64,000 nucleotides of DNA from Flectobacillus roseus. Lineage in GTDB: Bacteria > Bacteroidota > Bacteroidia > Cytophagales > Spirosomataceae. Made by a program: the position numbers and the translations under genes. Of the stretch, positions 44,756 to 54,479 are shown piece after piece; position 1 is the first letter of the stretch; each line of letters begins with the position of its first letter. The notes under the pieces are model-generated. The model ran no database searches and was not told the origin of the DNA. It worked only from the letters and a program-made list of their open reading frames with translations. The stretch is taken from assembly GCF_030056665.1 (NCBI RefSeq), contig NZ_JASHIG010000016.1; one strand, given 5' to 3'.

Positions 44756-45499
44756 TTACTTCACTGCTAAAACTCCTGTTTTATAAATTTTCTCAAGAAT
44801 ATCTTCTCTAAAACTTCTTCCAATCGGCAATGAGCGATTATTGACAATCAGGTCATTAGCTTCGATAGAAGTTACTTTATGAATCGCTACAATGAAAGAT
44901 TTATGAATTCGAGCAAAATCATCTTCTGGTAGTATTTCTCCTATGCCATTCATGGTTTGATAAGTCACATAAGATTCAGAAGTTGTGTGTACTCGAATAT
45001 AATCTTTTAAGCTTTCGATAAACAGAATATCATTGAAATATACTTTTACAATGCGTTTGTCCACCTTAATAAACATCGCTTCGGGCTTACCAGCAGGTGC
45101 CTGTGGTTTGAAGGCATTGGCTTCGGTCACTAAGTCTATCTCTTCTGATTTTTGTTGAACCTTATTTACAGCTTTTACAAACCTTTGAAAAGGGATAGGT
45201 TTTACCAAATAATCGACCACATCCAACTCATAACTTTCTACAGCATAATCACGATAGGCAGTTGTAATAATTACCTTGGGTGGATTGTGTAAGCTTCTCA
45301 ATAATTCTAATCCATCTAAAGTTGGCATTTCAATGTCCAAAAATAAAAGGTCAATCCCTCCTTTTTGCAATAAATTAAATGCCTGAATGCCATTTTCACA
45401 ACGCCCTACAAGCTCCAATCCCTCTACTCGCTGAATAAAAGTCTCAAGCACGTCAAGGGCTAATGGCTCATCGTCTACAATTAGCGTTTTTAATTTCAT
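44756..45499 (-). CDS. LytTR-family response regulator
   Basis: A 247-residue regulator with a receiver domain (1-120; acidic pocket VDDEP, phospho-acceptor D55 in LLFLDIEMP, and KPIPFQRF) and a C-terminal LytTR DNA-binding domain (about 145-245; ILFIESLKDYIRVHT, FARIHKSFIVAI). It is encoded 91 bases downstream of a LytS-type kinase gene and is its likely partner. Targets are unknown; LytTR proteins bind upstream of their target genes. Confidence 0.93.
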   Translation of the reverse strand: MKLKTLIVDDEPLALDVLETFIQRVEGLELVGRCENGIQAFNLLQKGGIDLLFLDIEMPTLDGLELLRSLHNPPKVIITTAYRDYAVESYELDVVDYLVKPIPFQRFVKAVNKVQQKSEEIDLVTEANAFKPQAPAGKPEAMFIKVDKRIVKVYFNDILFIESLKDYIRVHTTSESYVTYQTMNGIGEILPEDDFARIHKSFIVAIHKVTSIEANDLIVNNRSLPIGRSFREDILEKIYKTGVLAVK

Positions 45500-45590
45500 A
45501 TAAATTTAGTTTTGGGAATATCGTCAAACCTTATAAAAATAGCGCATAAATAGAACCGTAGAATTAGCAAAATTCAATTTAGTCATGCTG

Positions 45591-46715
45591 CTATTTATTT
45601 AATTTTGATTCGCTTAAAACAACTGGTTCAAAAGGTAATTCGAGACTAATCGAATATTCTTTAGCCGTTGGTAATATCTGGAGCTTATAGTTCTTACCAT
45701 ACAAAAGATCCAAACGACGTTGTACATTTTTCAAGCCTAGCCCTTTGTGTTTTTTCCTTGAAGATTGATTTTCAAATCTTGGGTTTGTCACACCAAAAAC
45801 CAATTTGTCATGAAGGATATTCAACTCGATTTTAAGATGAATTTCTCCAGTTTCATGAGAAGTACCATGCTTAAATGCATTTTCGATAAATGGTAAAAGT
45901 AAAAGTGGTGGTATTTTCTTTTTGTCCACCTCTCCTATGATATCAAAATTCAAGTGTAGACGCTTGCCAAATCGCAAACCTTCCAAATCCAAATAGTTTT
46001 TGATATGCTCTACTTCCTTGCGAAGAGTCGTTTCTAAACTGTCTGATTCATACAACATATAACTCATTAAGTCAGAAAGCTTTACTACAACCTCTGGAGC
46101 CAAATCAGATTTTTTCAGCGTTAATGAATATAAGTTATTTAAGGTATTGAAAAAGAAATGGGGTTGAATTTGAGATTTCAAAAACTCCAATTCATTCTTC
46201 AAATTCTGTTTTTCCAAATCCTTAATTTTTTCTTGATGCCCAATCCAATCTTTAGTCAATTTAATTCCCGTAGTCATACCAAATACCGAAATCATGTCAA
46301 ACATTCGTTTGACAGTTGGCTTGGGATCAAACAAAATATCTGAGCGGTAACCAACAGGGCAATAGTTGATATAAATCAAATGATTAATCAATGTTTGGAA
46401 GCAGGCTACAGCCAACAAAGTGGAGCCTGTCAACAAGACCACGTATTGGAGATATTTACCTTTCAATAAAAACTTTGGAATAAAGTAGTAGATATTGACG
46501 TACACCAAAGTTAAATAAAAGGGAAATTTTACAGCAAACTCAAAAAAAGCCTCTGAATAGTCATCCTTCAAAAAACCCAGATAAAGGGTATTGTACAAGC
46601 TAATTACTATCCAGAAAAGCGTATGATAAACTGCTCGTCTAGCCAGAATTTTCTTTAGCGGGATATCCTGTAAAATAACAGTGCGTGTATGATTGAGAGC
46701 GGCTGATGTTTCCAA
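45591..46715 (-). CDS. LytS/YehU-type sensor histidine kinase
   Basis: A 374-residue membrane kinase with four membrane helices in the first 155 residues, a short coiled segment (KIKDLEKQNLKNELEFLK) and the His_kinase domain with H186 in QIQPHFFFNTLNNLYSL, then an ATPase domain with PPLLLLPFIENAFKHGT and KGLGLKNVQRRL. The start codon is TTG at 46715; no ATG lies in frame before the first membrane helix. Paired with the LytTR regulator. Confidence 0.9.
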   Translation of the reverse strand: METSAALNHTRTVILQDIPLKKILARRAVYHTLFWIVISLYNTLYLGFLKDDYSEAFFEFAVKFPFYLTLVYVNIYYFIPKFLLKGKYLQYVVLLTGSTLLAVACFQTLINHLIYINYCPVGYRSDILFDPKPTVKRMFDMISVFGMTTGIKLTKDWIGHQEKIKDLEKQNLKNELEFLKSQIQPHFFFNTLNNLYSLTLKKSDLAPEVVVKLSDLMSYMLYESDSLETTLRKEVEHIKNYLDLEGLRFGKRLHLNFDIIGEVDKKKIPPLLLLPFIENAFKHGTSHETGEIHLKIELNILHDKLVFGVTNPRFENQSSRKKHKGLGLKNVQRRLDLLYGKNYKLQILPTAKEYSISLELPFEPVVLSESKLNK

Positions 46716-47448
46716 TGTAATGCGTTAATATGTGTAAACAAGAATTTTGGTTAAAATTCTGTATTTCAACTTCGTATAAAAATCAAATTCTATTTTGTCT
46801 GTATCCAAAATCTTACCTAAGGCTATTTCTTGGTAATCTTGTTTACCAAAATTAAGAATAATCCTTTGTGTAAAAAACGCCCTAGGTTAAAAAATAAAAG
46901 CTTTTTCGACAAACAACTTCGAGCGAATGATAAGTGCCTTTTACGCTGAAAACGTCATTGGTCGAGTACTTATTCAAGCTTGGCGAATAAATTTAGCGGT
47001 TAGTCCTAATAATATGATTTTTGTAAGAAGTTTTTTGGTTACACTTCGTTTAACAAACTTGTTGAGGTTCTTCTGAACGTAGCGAATGGACTGGTGAGAC
47101 ATCCATTTTGTGAATCTCAACTTTGGTTAAAAGATTAAAATTAATTTGGTTAGGGGTTAGGGACTTAGCTTTGCTTTGTCCCTAATTTTATGTGCAATCG
47201 GCGTGTAGCTAACGGGAGTCGGCCTTGAGCAATGGGCATAATTTTTCTTGGCTTGTTATAGCTTCACGTATTCAACTTTCAAAGCTTTATTTTAGTAGAA
47301 AGAAGTTAGCACGCTAATGGACAAACGATTACTCCTTTATTTCAATTGCCATTCAACACAAATTTACAGTACCTTTTAATTAGTTTTCAGAACTTTGTTT
47401 TTCCAAAAATCAACCTCTTTCTTCCATCAACAAGTAAATTTTATCAGT
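46716..47448. other. Long intergenic region with a hairpin
   Basis: About 730 bases between divergent genes with no convincing reading frame. It holds a plus-strand hairpin TTAGGGAC...GTCCCTAA (47157-47185) with a TTTTA tail, and a palindrome GGTAA...TTACC near 46832-46847. A terminator pointing away from no known gene suggests a small plus-strand RNA or a decayed gene upstream of it. Confidence 0.4.
47157..47189 (+). terminator. Possible plus-strand terminator, orphan
   Basis: Eight-base arms TTAGGGAC (47157-47164) and GTCCCTAA (47178-47185), then TTTTA. It is 260 bases before the DUF5916 gene and not after any identified gene. Confidence 0.4.
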
Positions 47449-49650
47449 ATGTTTAAGCTTTTACAGCTAGGAAGTTTTTTACTTCTCTCTCAATCGATAT
47501 TGGCTCAGAATACCTTCACACCTAAGCAAGAACGCCAAAAAACTACTGCAAATAGCATCTCAAAATCCTTAAAAGTGGATGGAAAGCTCGATGAGCTTGA
47601 ATGGAAAAATGCGCCCACAGTCCAACTTGAGTTTGAGGTAGAACCGCATCAGGGTGAAAAAGCCAAACAAATCACCTCTGTCAAGCTGTTGTACAACAAA
47701 GATTTCTTGTATATCGCAGGCATCTGTCATGATTCTTTAGGAAAAAAGTTTTTGAGAGCCCCAGACTTTAGAAGAGATTTTGAACTTCGTAATCACGACT
47801 CGTTCGGGGTAACTATTGATGGCTTCAATGACAAAAGAAATGCCATGACCCTTGTAACCAATCCTTACGGGACACAGCGCGACCTTTTGGCATTTGACGA
47901 CCGTCTTTATGATGTAGACTGGGATGGGCTTTGGCGTGTACGTACCTCTCGCTCCGACTCTGGTTGGGTAGCCGAAATGGCTATTCCTTGGCAAACACTT
48001 CGTTATCCTAAAAATCAACAAACGCATTCGTGGGGAATTAATTTTTTCCGAAATCGTCGTTCGAGTAACTCCACGTATTCTTGGTCGCCATATCCTCGCT
48101 CCTTTACGGTCAATCGAATGGAATATGCAGGCATTTTGGATAGTCTTATGGCGCCTCCCCCCTCTGTCACGAATATTCGTGCTATCCCGTATATGTTGTA
48201 TGCGTATGATAATTACAAAGGAACAGACTACGAAAAACAAGGTGGCTATGGCACTTTCAAGCCCGGTGGCGAAATCAAATGGGCGATTAATCCCAATACC
48301 GTTTTAGACCTAACATTCAATACAGATTTTGCCCAAGCCGATGCCGATCGTCAGGTGAATAATGTCACACGTTTTTCGGTTTTTTTTCCAGAACGTCGTC
48401 AGTTTTTTCTTGAAAATGCTTCTTTATTTGGCGTAGGTTTGTCTCCCATTGAAGATTTGGCGGGTGGCGCTATGCGTATTCAACCATTTTTTAGTAGAAG
48501 AATTGGCTTAGATGCCAATGCCCGTCCTGTACCCATTGAAGTAGGTGCAAGAATGGTCTATCGCTCTGAGAAAAGGAATTTTGGCGCCATTGCCATTCGT
48601 CAGCATGACGGAGGAAGTATTGGTAATACTGACTTTTTTGTAGGGAGATTTTCCGAAAATATTGGCTCTCAAAACCGTATTGGAGCACTCTTTACACTCA
48701 AAAACACCAATGATTATAACAACCTGACAGGTGCTGTAGACGGCTTTTTCCGCTTATCCAATGTGCTTTCGCTGAGTTCGATGGCGATGTTTTCTAAAAA
48801 CTCCAACGAATCAAATACAGGCTTAGCTGCTTACAATCAGCTTCATTACAGAAACAATCAGGTAGTGGCGTGGTACACGCAGTCTTACGTCAGCAAGGAG
48901 TATAATCCTGAAATGGGTTTTGTGTCAAGAAACGATGTACTGAGCAATACCCCTGGCTTTTATTTGACTGTTCGAAAACCTTGGTTGCCAAAATGGGTAC
49001 GTAGCTTCGAACCTGGCGTATTTATCGAGTATTATCATAAAGCCTCAACAGGTACTTTACAAGAACGCCAGCTTAATTTTAATCCTATTTGGGTCAATCT
49101 TCAATCTGGTGGATTTGCGGGTATTTTTTATGCCAACTATTATCAAAGACTCGACGAATCTTTTGCACCCTTAGATATCGAAATCAAACCTGCTGAATAC
49201 AATTACAATCGCTACACACTTTATTTGGGAAGTGACCAGTCGAAAAAGATTTCTTATTTCCTAAACCACGAACGTGGAGGATATTATGATGGAAGCTTGA
49301 ACTATACCTCTTTTAGTTTGAGACTGGCGCCTTCACCTCATTCGTCCTTTAATTTAGGTTTTGAGAACAATGAGTTTAAAGAAGTAGGTATTTTAAAAGA
49401 ATCTAAAAGCGTTCAGCTTTATAGCATAGAAGGACGTTTGGCGCTGAATCCACGTTTGCAGTTGATTGGTTTTTACCAAAAAAATACCCAAAACAATCGA
49501 GATACTTTCAATGTTAGATTTTCGTGGGAATATCGTCCACTTTCATACATTTATTTAGTATTCAACCAAAGAGGATTTACAGGCACTGATTTTACCAAAC
49601 AACAAGAACAACATTTGATTAGTAAAATATCTTATTTGAAGCAGTTTTAG
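47449..49650 (+). CDS. DUF5916 outer-membrane protein with CBM9-like domain
   Basis: A 733-residue exported protein. The ATG at 47449 gives a signal peptide (MFKLLQLGSFLLLSQSILAQ). Residues about 35-220 form a CBM9-type beta-sandwich (KVDGKLDELEWKNAP, VKLLYNKDFLYIAGICHD), and the remainder is a DUF5916 beta-barrel region (FFPERRQFFLENASLFG). These are predicted outer-membrane proteins, often near two-component systems or sugar genes. Substrate unknown. Confidence 0.82.
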   Translation: MFKLLQLGSFLLLSQSILAQNTFTPKQERQKTTANSISKSLKVDGKLDELEWKNAPTVQLEFEVEPHQGEKAKQITSVKLLYNKDFLYIAGICHDSLGKKFLRAPDFRRDFELRNHDSFGVTIDGFNDKRNAMTLVTNPYGTQRDLLAFDDRLYDVDWDGLWRVRTSRSDSGWVAEMAIPWQTLRYPKNQQTHSWGINFFRNRRSSNSTYSWSPYPRSFTVNRMEYAGILDSLMAPPPSVTNIRAIPYMLYAYDNYKGTDYEKQGGYGTFKPGGEIKWAINPNTVLDLTFNTDFAQADADRQVNNVTRFSVFFPERRQFFLENASLFGVGLSPIEDLAGGAMRIQPFFSRRIGLDANARPVPIEVGARMVYRSEKRNFGAIAIRQHDGGSIGNTDFFVGRFSENIGSQNRIGALFTLKNTNDYNNLTGAVDGFFRLSNVLSLSSMAMFSKNSNESNTGLAAYNQLHYRNNQVVAWYTQSYVSKEYNPEMGFVSRNDVLSNTPGFYLTVRKPWLPKWVRSFEPGVFIEYYHKASTGTLQERQLNFNPIWVNLQSGGFAGIFYANYYQRLDESFAPLDIEIKPAEYNYNRYTLYLGSDQSKKISYFLNHERGGYYDGSLNYTSFSLRLAPSPHSSFNLGFENNEFKEVGILKESKSVQLYSIEGRLALNPRLQLIGFYQKNTQNNRDTFNVRFSWEYRPLSYIYLVFNQRGFTGTDFTKQQEQHLISKISYLKQF

Positions 49651-49735
49651 GTAAAAGTTCGGGGAGAAAAATTAACATTTTCTCCCTGAATATCCTTTGC
49701 AAGTATAGACTCTAGGAAAGTATAAAAAAGTATTT

Positions 49736-50092
49736 ATGCGTCCAGAAATCATTACACAACCCAGTGAGTCTGTTTTAGAAAACTTTCAAAATCAAACGCT
49801 CAGACCTATCCTCAAACAACAGAATGAGCTATTACTTGCTATTTTTCGACAGTATGTTTCGGTTAGAAAAGGAGCATTTTACAAATTATCTGAAACAGAA
49901 CAACTAGAATATATTAGTCATTCGGTAAAAAGAGATATGAAGTTTAAGCACTATCTCGAAGGTATCATTGCAGGTCATTTTACACTTGAAGAATATCAAC
50001 TCTTTCTAGAAAATGAAGAAGAATTGACCAAACGCCTTATCAATCTTTTGGTTCAGAGACTACAATCTCAATTGCGTTTGTTGACCAAATAA
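49736..50092 (+). CDS. Small helical conserved protein
   Basis: A 118-residue, almost entirely helical protein without signal or membrane segment. The pattern NFQNQTLRPILKQQNELLL and KFKHYLEGIIAGHFTLEEY recalls a Bacteroidota family that databases label glyoxalase, as I remember it, although no metal-binding glyoxalase motif is present. I would call it of unknown function. Its 3' end overlaps the convergent transporter gene by 25 bases. Confidence 0.65.
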   Translation: MRPEIITQPSESVLENFQNQTLRPILKQQNELLLAIFRQYVSVRKGAFYKLSETEQLEYISHSVKRDMKFKHYLEGIIAGHFTLEEYQLFLENEEELTKRLINLLVQRLQSQLRLLTK

Positions 50093-50922
50093 ATACCAAG
50101 CATTACAATCAGACCACCTACAATTTGTTCTGTTCTTAAAACTTCATTGAGTAAAAAATAAGATATAACAGCCGTCAATACGGGTTGGAGCAACAAGGTT
50201 GGTGACACCACCGCTGCAGGAATATGCCCCAAAGCATAATTTATGGACAACCAACCCGCCAGATGGCAGATTACGCCCATGGCGATAAAAGCCCACCATG
50301 TTTGGGTATCAAAACCAAGCAACTGCCAGTCACCAAACCAACATATTCCCCAGGAAAGAATCATGCACGGTATAAGCGACCATGCCATAAAATTGACCGT
50401 ATCGATGCCTCCTCTGACTTTTTGCGTCACCAGCATATATCCAGCATAAAATACCGCCGCTGTAATCGCCATTAGATGGCCAACACCAACGCTTTGATTT
50501 TGAAGTAAATCCCTTCCTGCCACAATGAAAATACCTAATAAAGATACGCCCAAGCCCGTCCAGTAGCGTCGAGAGAGACGTTGTTTGAAGAAAAACATAG
50601 CCCCCAAACCCACAAAAACAGAGGCATTGTTAGCCAATAAAGTAGAAACTGAAGCCGAAGTTTTTAGGATAGAAATATTCCAGAAAGACATATCCAGCAC
50701 AAATAAGAGTCCACCCAGGCCAATCCAGCTCAGCGTTTTCGCAGAAGGAACTTTTACACCTTTTACTAACCAAATAGGCAATAACCCCACAAAACAAAAA
50801 AAGTATCGGTAAAAACCAGAAGTGAGCGCTGGAGCATGAGCCATTTTGACAAATATTGCCGACCATGCAATGCAAAATACGCCTAATAATAGGCATAGAT
50901 AAGCTTTAGTAAGTTGATTCAA
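50068..50922 (-). CDS. DMT-family (EamA) transporter
   Basis: A 284-residue inner-membrane protein with ten predicted helices in two EamA halves (about 7-135 and 148-280; the second ends LNEVLRTEQIVGGLIVMLGI). The family exports metabolites such as amino acids; the substrate is not known. The start is TTG at 50922, since the first ATG (residue 27) would remove the first helix. Overlaps the small helical gene tail to tail. Confidence 0.88.
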   Translation of the reverse strand: MNQLTKAYLCLLLGVFCIAWSAIFVKMAHAPALTSGFYRYFFCFVGLLPIWLVKGVKVPSAKTLSWIGLGGLLFVLDMSFWNISILKTSASVSTLLANNASVFVGLGAMFFFKQRLSRRYWTGLGVSLLGIFIVAGRDLLQNQSVGVGHLMAITAAVFYAGYMLVTQKVRGGIDTVNFMAWSLIPCMILSWGICWFGDWQLLGFDTQTWWAFIAMGVICHLAGWLSINYALGHIPAAVVSPTLLLQPVLTAVISYFLLNEVLRTEQIVGGLIVMLGIYLVNKRN

Positions 50923-51042
50923 GGTATTGATTAGTTTGGAAACAGAAGTAGTTATTTTTTCACTTCTCCAAAATTAAGTAAATTGCCGAAAATCTAGATA
51001 GCAATTTTTGTAAACAATACATTATCATCAACTACTAATCCC

Positions 51043-52077
51043 ATGAGTGAATTAAGACCTTTAGAATTAAGAAGCGATACTTTTACCAAGCCTACCCCAG
51101 CCATGCTCGAAGCGATGTTTAACGCAGAAGTTGGCGACGATGTTTTTGAAGAAGATACCACTGTCAAAAAGCTGGAAGCCAAAGCTGCGGAGATGTTTGG
51201 CTATGAAGCTGGATTATTCTGTACGTCGGGTACAATGACCAACCAAATCGCCATTAATGTACATGTCAATCAAGGTGACGAAGTGATTTGTGATGCACTC
51301 TCACACGTGTATTTGTATGAAGGCGGTGGTATTGCCTCCAACTCATCGGCATCTGTGAATTTACTTCATGGCAATAGAGGACGAATTGCTGCAGAACAAA
51401 TCATTGATGTGATTCAGCCAGACAACTTGCACCATCCTATTTCAAGATTGGTATCTTTAGAGAATACCGTAAACAAAGGAGGGGGTGCCTATTATGATAT
51501 TCAAGAGATTGTAAAGATTAAAGAAGTTTGTACAGCTCACAACATGGCATTGCATTTGGACGGAGCACGTATTTTCAATGCCTTAGTCGAAACTAAAGAA
51601 TCACCAAAACAATATGGTGAACTGTTCGATTCTATGTCGATTTGTCTATCCAAAGGACTTGGTATTCCTGTGGGTTCTGTTTTATTGGGAACAAAAGACT
51701 TTATCAAGAAAGCCCGTCGTGTGCGTAAACGTTGGGGAGGCGGTTGGCGTCAAGCAGGGTATTTGGCTGCCGCAGGGATTTATGCTTTAGATAATCATAT
51801 TGACAGACTTACAGAAGACCATCAGCGTGCAAGAGCCATTGGCGAATTAATGTCTCAAAAAACAGAGGTTCTTGAAGTATTACCAGTAGATACCAATATT
51901 GTGATTTTCACCTTGGATAATGGTATTCTATCTTCTGACTATGTCAAAAAATTGGCTGAAGTTGGTATCAAGGCAGCGACATTTGGCAAACATCAAGTTC
52001 GTTTTGTAACCCATTTGGATTTTACAGACCAAGATTTAGAAGAGTTTTCGGTAAGAATAAAAAAAGATATTTTGTAG
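51043..52077 (+). CDS. ltaE: Low-specificity threonine aldolase
   Basis: A PLP enzyme that splits threonine or allo-threonine into glycine and acetaldehyde. The 344-residue fold-type I protein has LRSDTFTKPTPAML at the start, HLDGARIFNA (D173) and the PLP lysine K204 in CLSKGLGIPVGS. Length is typical for LtaE. Stereospecificity cannot be told from sequence. Divergent from the transporter gene. Confidence 0.92.
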   Translation: MSELRPLELRSDTFTKPTPAMLEAMFNAEVGDDVFEEDTTVKKLEAKAAEMFGYEAGLFCTSGTMTNQIAINVHVNQGDEVICDALSHVYLYEGGGIASNSSASVNLLHGNRGRIAAEQIIDVIQPDNLHHPISRLVSLENTVNKGGGAYYDIQEIVKIKEVCTAHNMALHLDGARIFNALVETKESPKQYGELFDSMSICLSKGLGIPVGSVLLGTKDFIKKARRVRKRWGGGWRQAGYLAAAGIYALDNHIDRLTEDHQRARAIGELMSQKTEVLEVLPVDTNIVIFTLDNGILSSDYVKKLAEVGIKAATFGKHQVRFVTHLDFTDQDLEEFSVRIKKDIL

Positions 52078-52287
52078 AAAAAAATTGGTGGTAAAGAAAT
52101 TAACAAAAGAATCTTGTCAAGGTTTTGCGTATATATACACCTTTGCCACCAAGCCCAACACAATCCACTCACTTACAAACACATACCACTTAATAAGATT
52201 CAAATAGTTTGATTGGATGTTTATATATTTTTTAGGTATTTAAGATTATTTCTTATGTAAACCCTACAATGTATAACTCCATAAACT

Positions 52288-53271
52288 ATGAAAAAACTAC
52301 CTAAAATTCTTTTATTACTCTTTGCAATAGTAATAATCGGAATCGTCGGCATCTTATCCTACGTATCCCTTGCCCTGCCCGATGTGGGTCCTCCTCCTGA
52401 GATTAGTATTAAACCCAACGCTGCCTCTATCGAAAATGGTAGATACTTGGCCAATCACGTGGCAGTTTGTATTGACTGTCACAGTACGAGGGATTATACC
52501 CTATTCGCTGCCCCTCCTATTGCAGGTACAGAAGGTAAAGGCGGAGAGACCTTCGATCATCGCTTAGGTTTCCCTGGCAGCTATACTGCCAAGAATATCA
52601 CTCCTTCGGGTCTTGGAAATTGGACAGATGGTGAAATTTACAGAGCTATGACCACTGGTGTGAGTAAAGACGGACATGCACTTTTTCCTATTATGCCATA
52701 TCCTTATTACGCCTCGATGGATCCTCAAGATGCCAATGATATTATCGCATATATCAGAACACTAAAGCCACTTGAAAATACACCGCCTCCTTCTACCTCA
52801 GATTTTCCAATGAATTTTATCATTAATACCATTCCGCAGAAAGCTAAAGCCATGTCCAAACCTCGTGAAGATGATGTGCTAAAGTATGGAGAATACTTAA
52901 TTACGATAGCTTCTTGCAGAGAATGTCATACAAAACCAGACGATAAAGGAGGAAAAGTACCGGGAATGGATTATGCAGGAGGGTTCGTATTCCCAATACC
53001 AGGATACGGGACACTGGTTTCGCCCAATATTACACCAGACCCTGAAACAGGGATAGGAAAATGGAGCAAAGAAGCGTTTGTAGCTAGATTCAAAGCTTAT
53101 GCAGATAGTACCTACCAATCTCCAAAAGTTGGTAAAGGTCAATTTCAAACTATGATGCCTTGGACTATGTACAGTGGTATGAAGGTAAAAGATATAGAAG
53201 CTATTTATACCTACCTCAAAAGTATAAAACCTGTAAAAAATAAAGTTGTCAAATTTACTTCCGAAATATAG
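52288..53271 (+). CDS. Dihaem cytochrome c, membrane-anchored
   Basis: A 327-residue periplasmic electron carrier with an uncleaved N-terminal anchor (ILLLLFAIVIIGIVGILSYV) and two cytochrome c domains with haem motifs CIDCH (61-65) and CRECH (210-214). Each domain is followed by a PSGLG/PDPETG-type loop seen in the cytochrome subunits of alcohol and sugar dehydrogenases. No dehydrogenase gene is adjacent. A near-consensus promoter (TTG at 52114, CACCTTTG at 52138-52145) lies upstream. Confidence 0.87.
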   Translation: MKKLPKILLLLFAIVIIGIVGILSYVSLALPDVGPPPEISIKPNAASIENGRYLANHVAVCIDCHSTRDYTLFAAPPIAGTEGKGGETFDHRLGFPGSYTAKNITPSGLGNWTDGEIYRAMTTGVSKDGHALFPIMPYPYYASMDPQDANDIIAYIRTLKPLENTPPPSTSDFPMNFIINTIPQKAKAMSKPREDDVLKYGEYLITIASCRECHTKPDDKGGKVPGMDYAGGFVFPIPGYGTLVSPNITPDPETGIGKWSKEAFVARFKAYADSTYQSPKVGKGQFQTMMPWTMYSGMKVKDIEAIYTYLKSIKPVKNKVVKFTSEI

Positions 53272-53285
53272 GCATCTGTGGCGTT

Positions 53286-53343
53286 TTGTGATTGAGTGAC
53301 TGGAGAATTTTCAAATGGTTCATCTTCACACACTCAATCACAA
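53286..53343. repeat. Hairpin repeat (GATTGAGTGA family, site D)
   Basis: Thirteen-base arms TTGTGATTGAGTG (53286-53298) and complement (53331-53343) between convergent genes. It shares GATTGAGTGA and CGCTAATTTA with the outer arms of repeat copy A. It may terminate both transcripts. Confidence 0.6.
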
Positions 53344-53355
53344 TTCGCTAATTTA

Positions 53356-54393
53356 CTAGATACTTTTATAATGCACTTCTGATAAATCTCTCAAAATTGC
53401 CGCACTTTTTTCCGCTGAAATATCTCTTTGTGGATTGGCTAACATCTCGTAACCTACCATAAATTTCTTAACCGTTGCGGAACGTAATAGAGGTGGGTAA
53501 AACACAAAATGCCAATGCCACTCTTCGTGAGGCAAACCATCGGTTGGCGCTTGGTGAATACCAGCAGAATAAGGAAATGATGTCTCAAACAAGTTATCAT
53601 ATTTCACCGTCAAACGCTTGTAGGCATTTGCTAGGGCATCACGTTCCTCAGAAGTCATTTCGCTGATACGCGCCATTTTACGCTTTGGAATCAACATTGC
53701 CTCAAATGGCCAAACTGCCCAAAAAGGAACCAATGCAACAAAATGCTCATTCTCGAACAAGACACGTTCTTTTTTCTCTAATTCTTTTTCCAAATAGTCA
53801 GCCAAAAGCGAACGATTGTGTTTTACCCAATATTTAGCTTGTGCGTTTTGTTTCTTTAGCGGTTCGTCAGGAATACCGCTTTGTGCCCAGATTTGTCCAT
53901 GTGGATGTGGGTTTGAACATCCCATTACAAAGCCTTTATTCTCAAAAATCTGAACATAATTGATAAAATCCTTTGCCCCTAAAGCATTGTATTCCGCCAC
54001 CCAAGCGTCTACTACAGCACGGATTCCCTCCTCCGACATTTCCGGAACGGTAAGGTTGTGAGCGGGTGAAAAACAAATCACACGACCTACACCTTTTTCC
54101 GTTTTTGCTAAAAACAATTCGCCATCTTCATATTTTTCGTCTGGCGTATCTTTCAGTAATGCAGCAAAGTCATTATCGAAGACATACACTTGCTCATAAT
54201 TAGGATTTACTTCGCCATTGGCACGCGTATTTCCTGCACACAAATAGCAATCTGGATCATGTGCTGGACGTTCGTCATTCGCTAATTTTTCTACCTGACC
54301 TTGCCAAGGACGTTTGGCACGGTGCGGTGATACTAATACCCAACTTTCAGTAAGTGGGTTATATCTACGATGTGGATTTTCGTCGAAATTCAT
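53356..54393 (-). CDS. galT: Galactose-1-phosphate uridylyltransferase
   Basis: GalT exchanges UDP between glucose and galactose 1-phosphates in the Leloir pathway. The 345-residue product carries the active-site HPH in CSNPHPHGQIWAQSG, the zinc-ligand CYLCAGNTRANG and the N-terminal RRYNPLTESWVLVSPHRAKR. Encoded 86 bases downstream of galK in the same direction. Confidence 0.95.
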   Translation of the reverse strand: MNFDENPHRRYNPLTESWVLVSPHRAKRPWQGQVEKLANDERPAHDPDCYLCAGNTRANGEVNPNYEQVYVFDNDFAALLKDTPDEKYEDGELFLAKTEKGVGRVICFSPAHNLTVPEMSEEGIRAVVDAWVAEYNALGAKDFINYVQIFENKGFVMGCSNPHPHGQIWAQSGIPDEPLKKQNAQAKYWVKHNRSLLADYLEKELEKKERVLFENEHFVALVPFWAVWPFEAMLIPKRKMARISEMTSEERDALANAYKRLTVKYDNLFETSFPYSAGIHQAPTDGLPHEEWHWHFVFYPPLLRSATVKKFMVGYEMLANPQRDISAEKSAAILRDLSEVHYKSI

Positions 54394-54479
54394 AAATAGT
54401 TTTAAGCTGTTAGCAAAATACTTTGAGCTTTTTTGTTTTTTACCATGCCTAAATTTTACTTAGGGACATGATTATTTTT

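Noticed and set aside
47737..48240. Open frame of 167 codons antisense to the DUF5916 gene
   Set aside because: It is out of keeping with the clear signal peptide and domain pattern of the plus-strand gene and has no features of its own.
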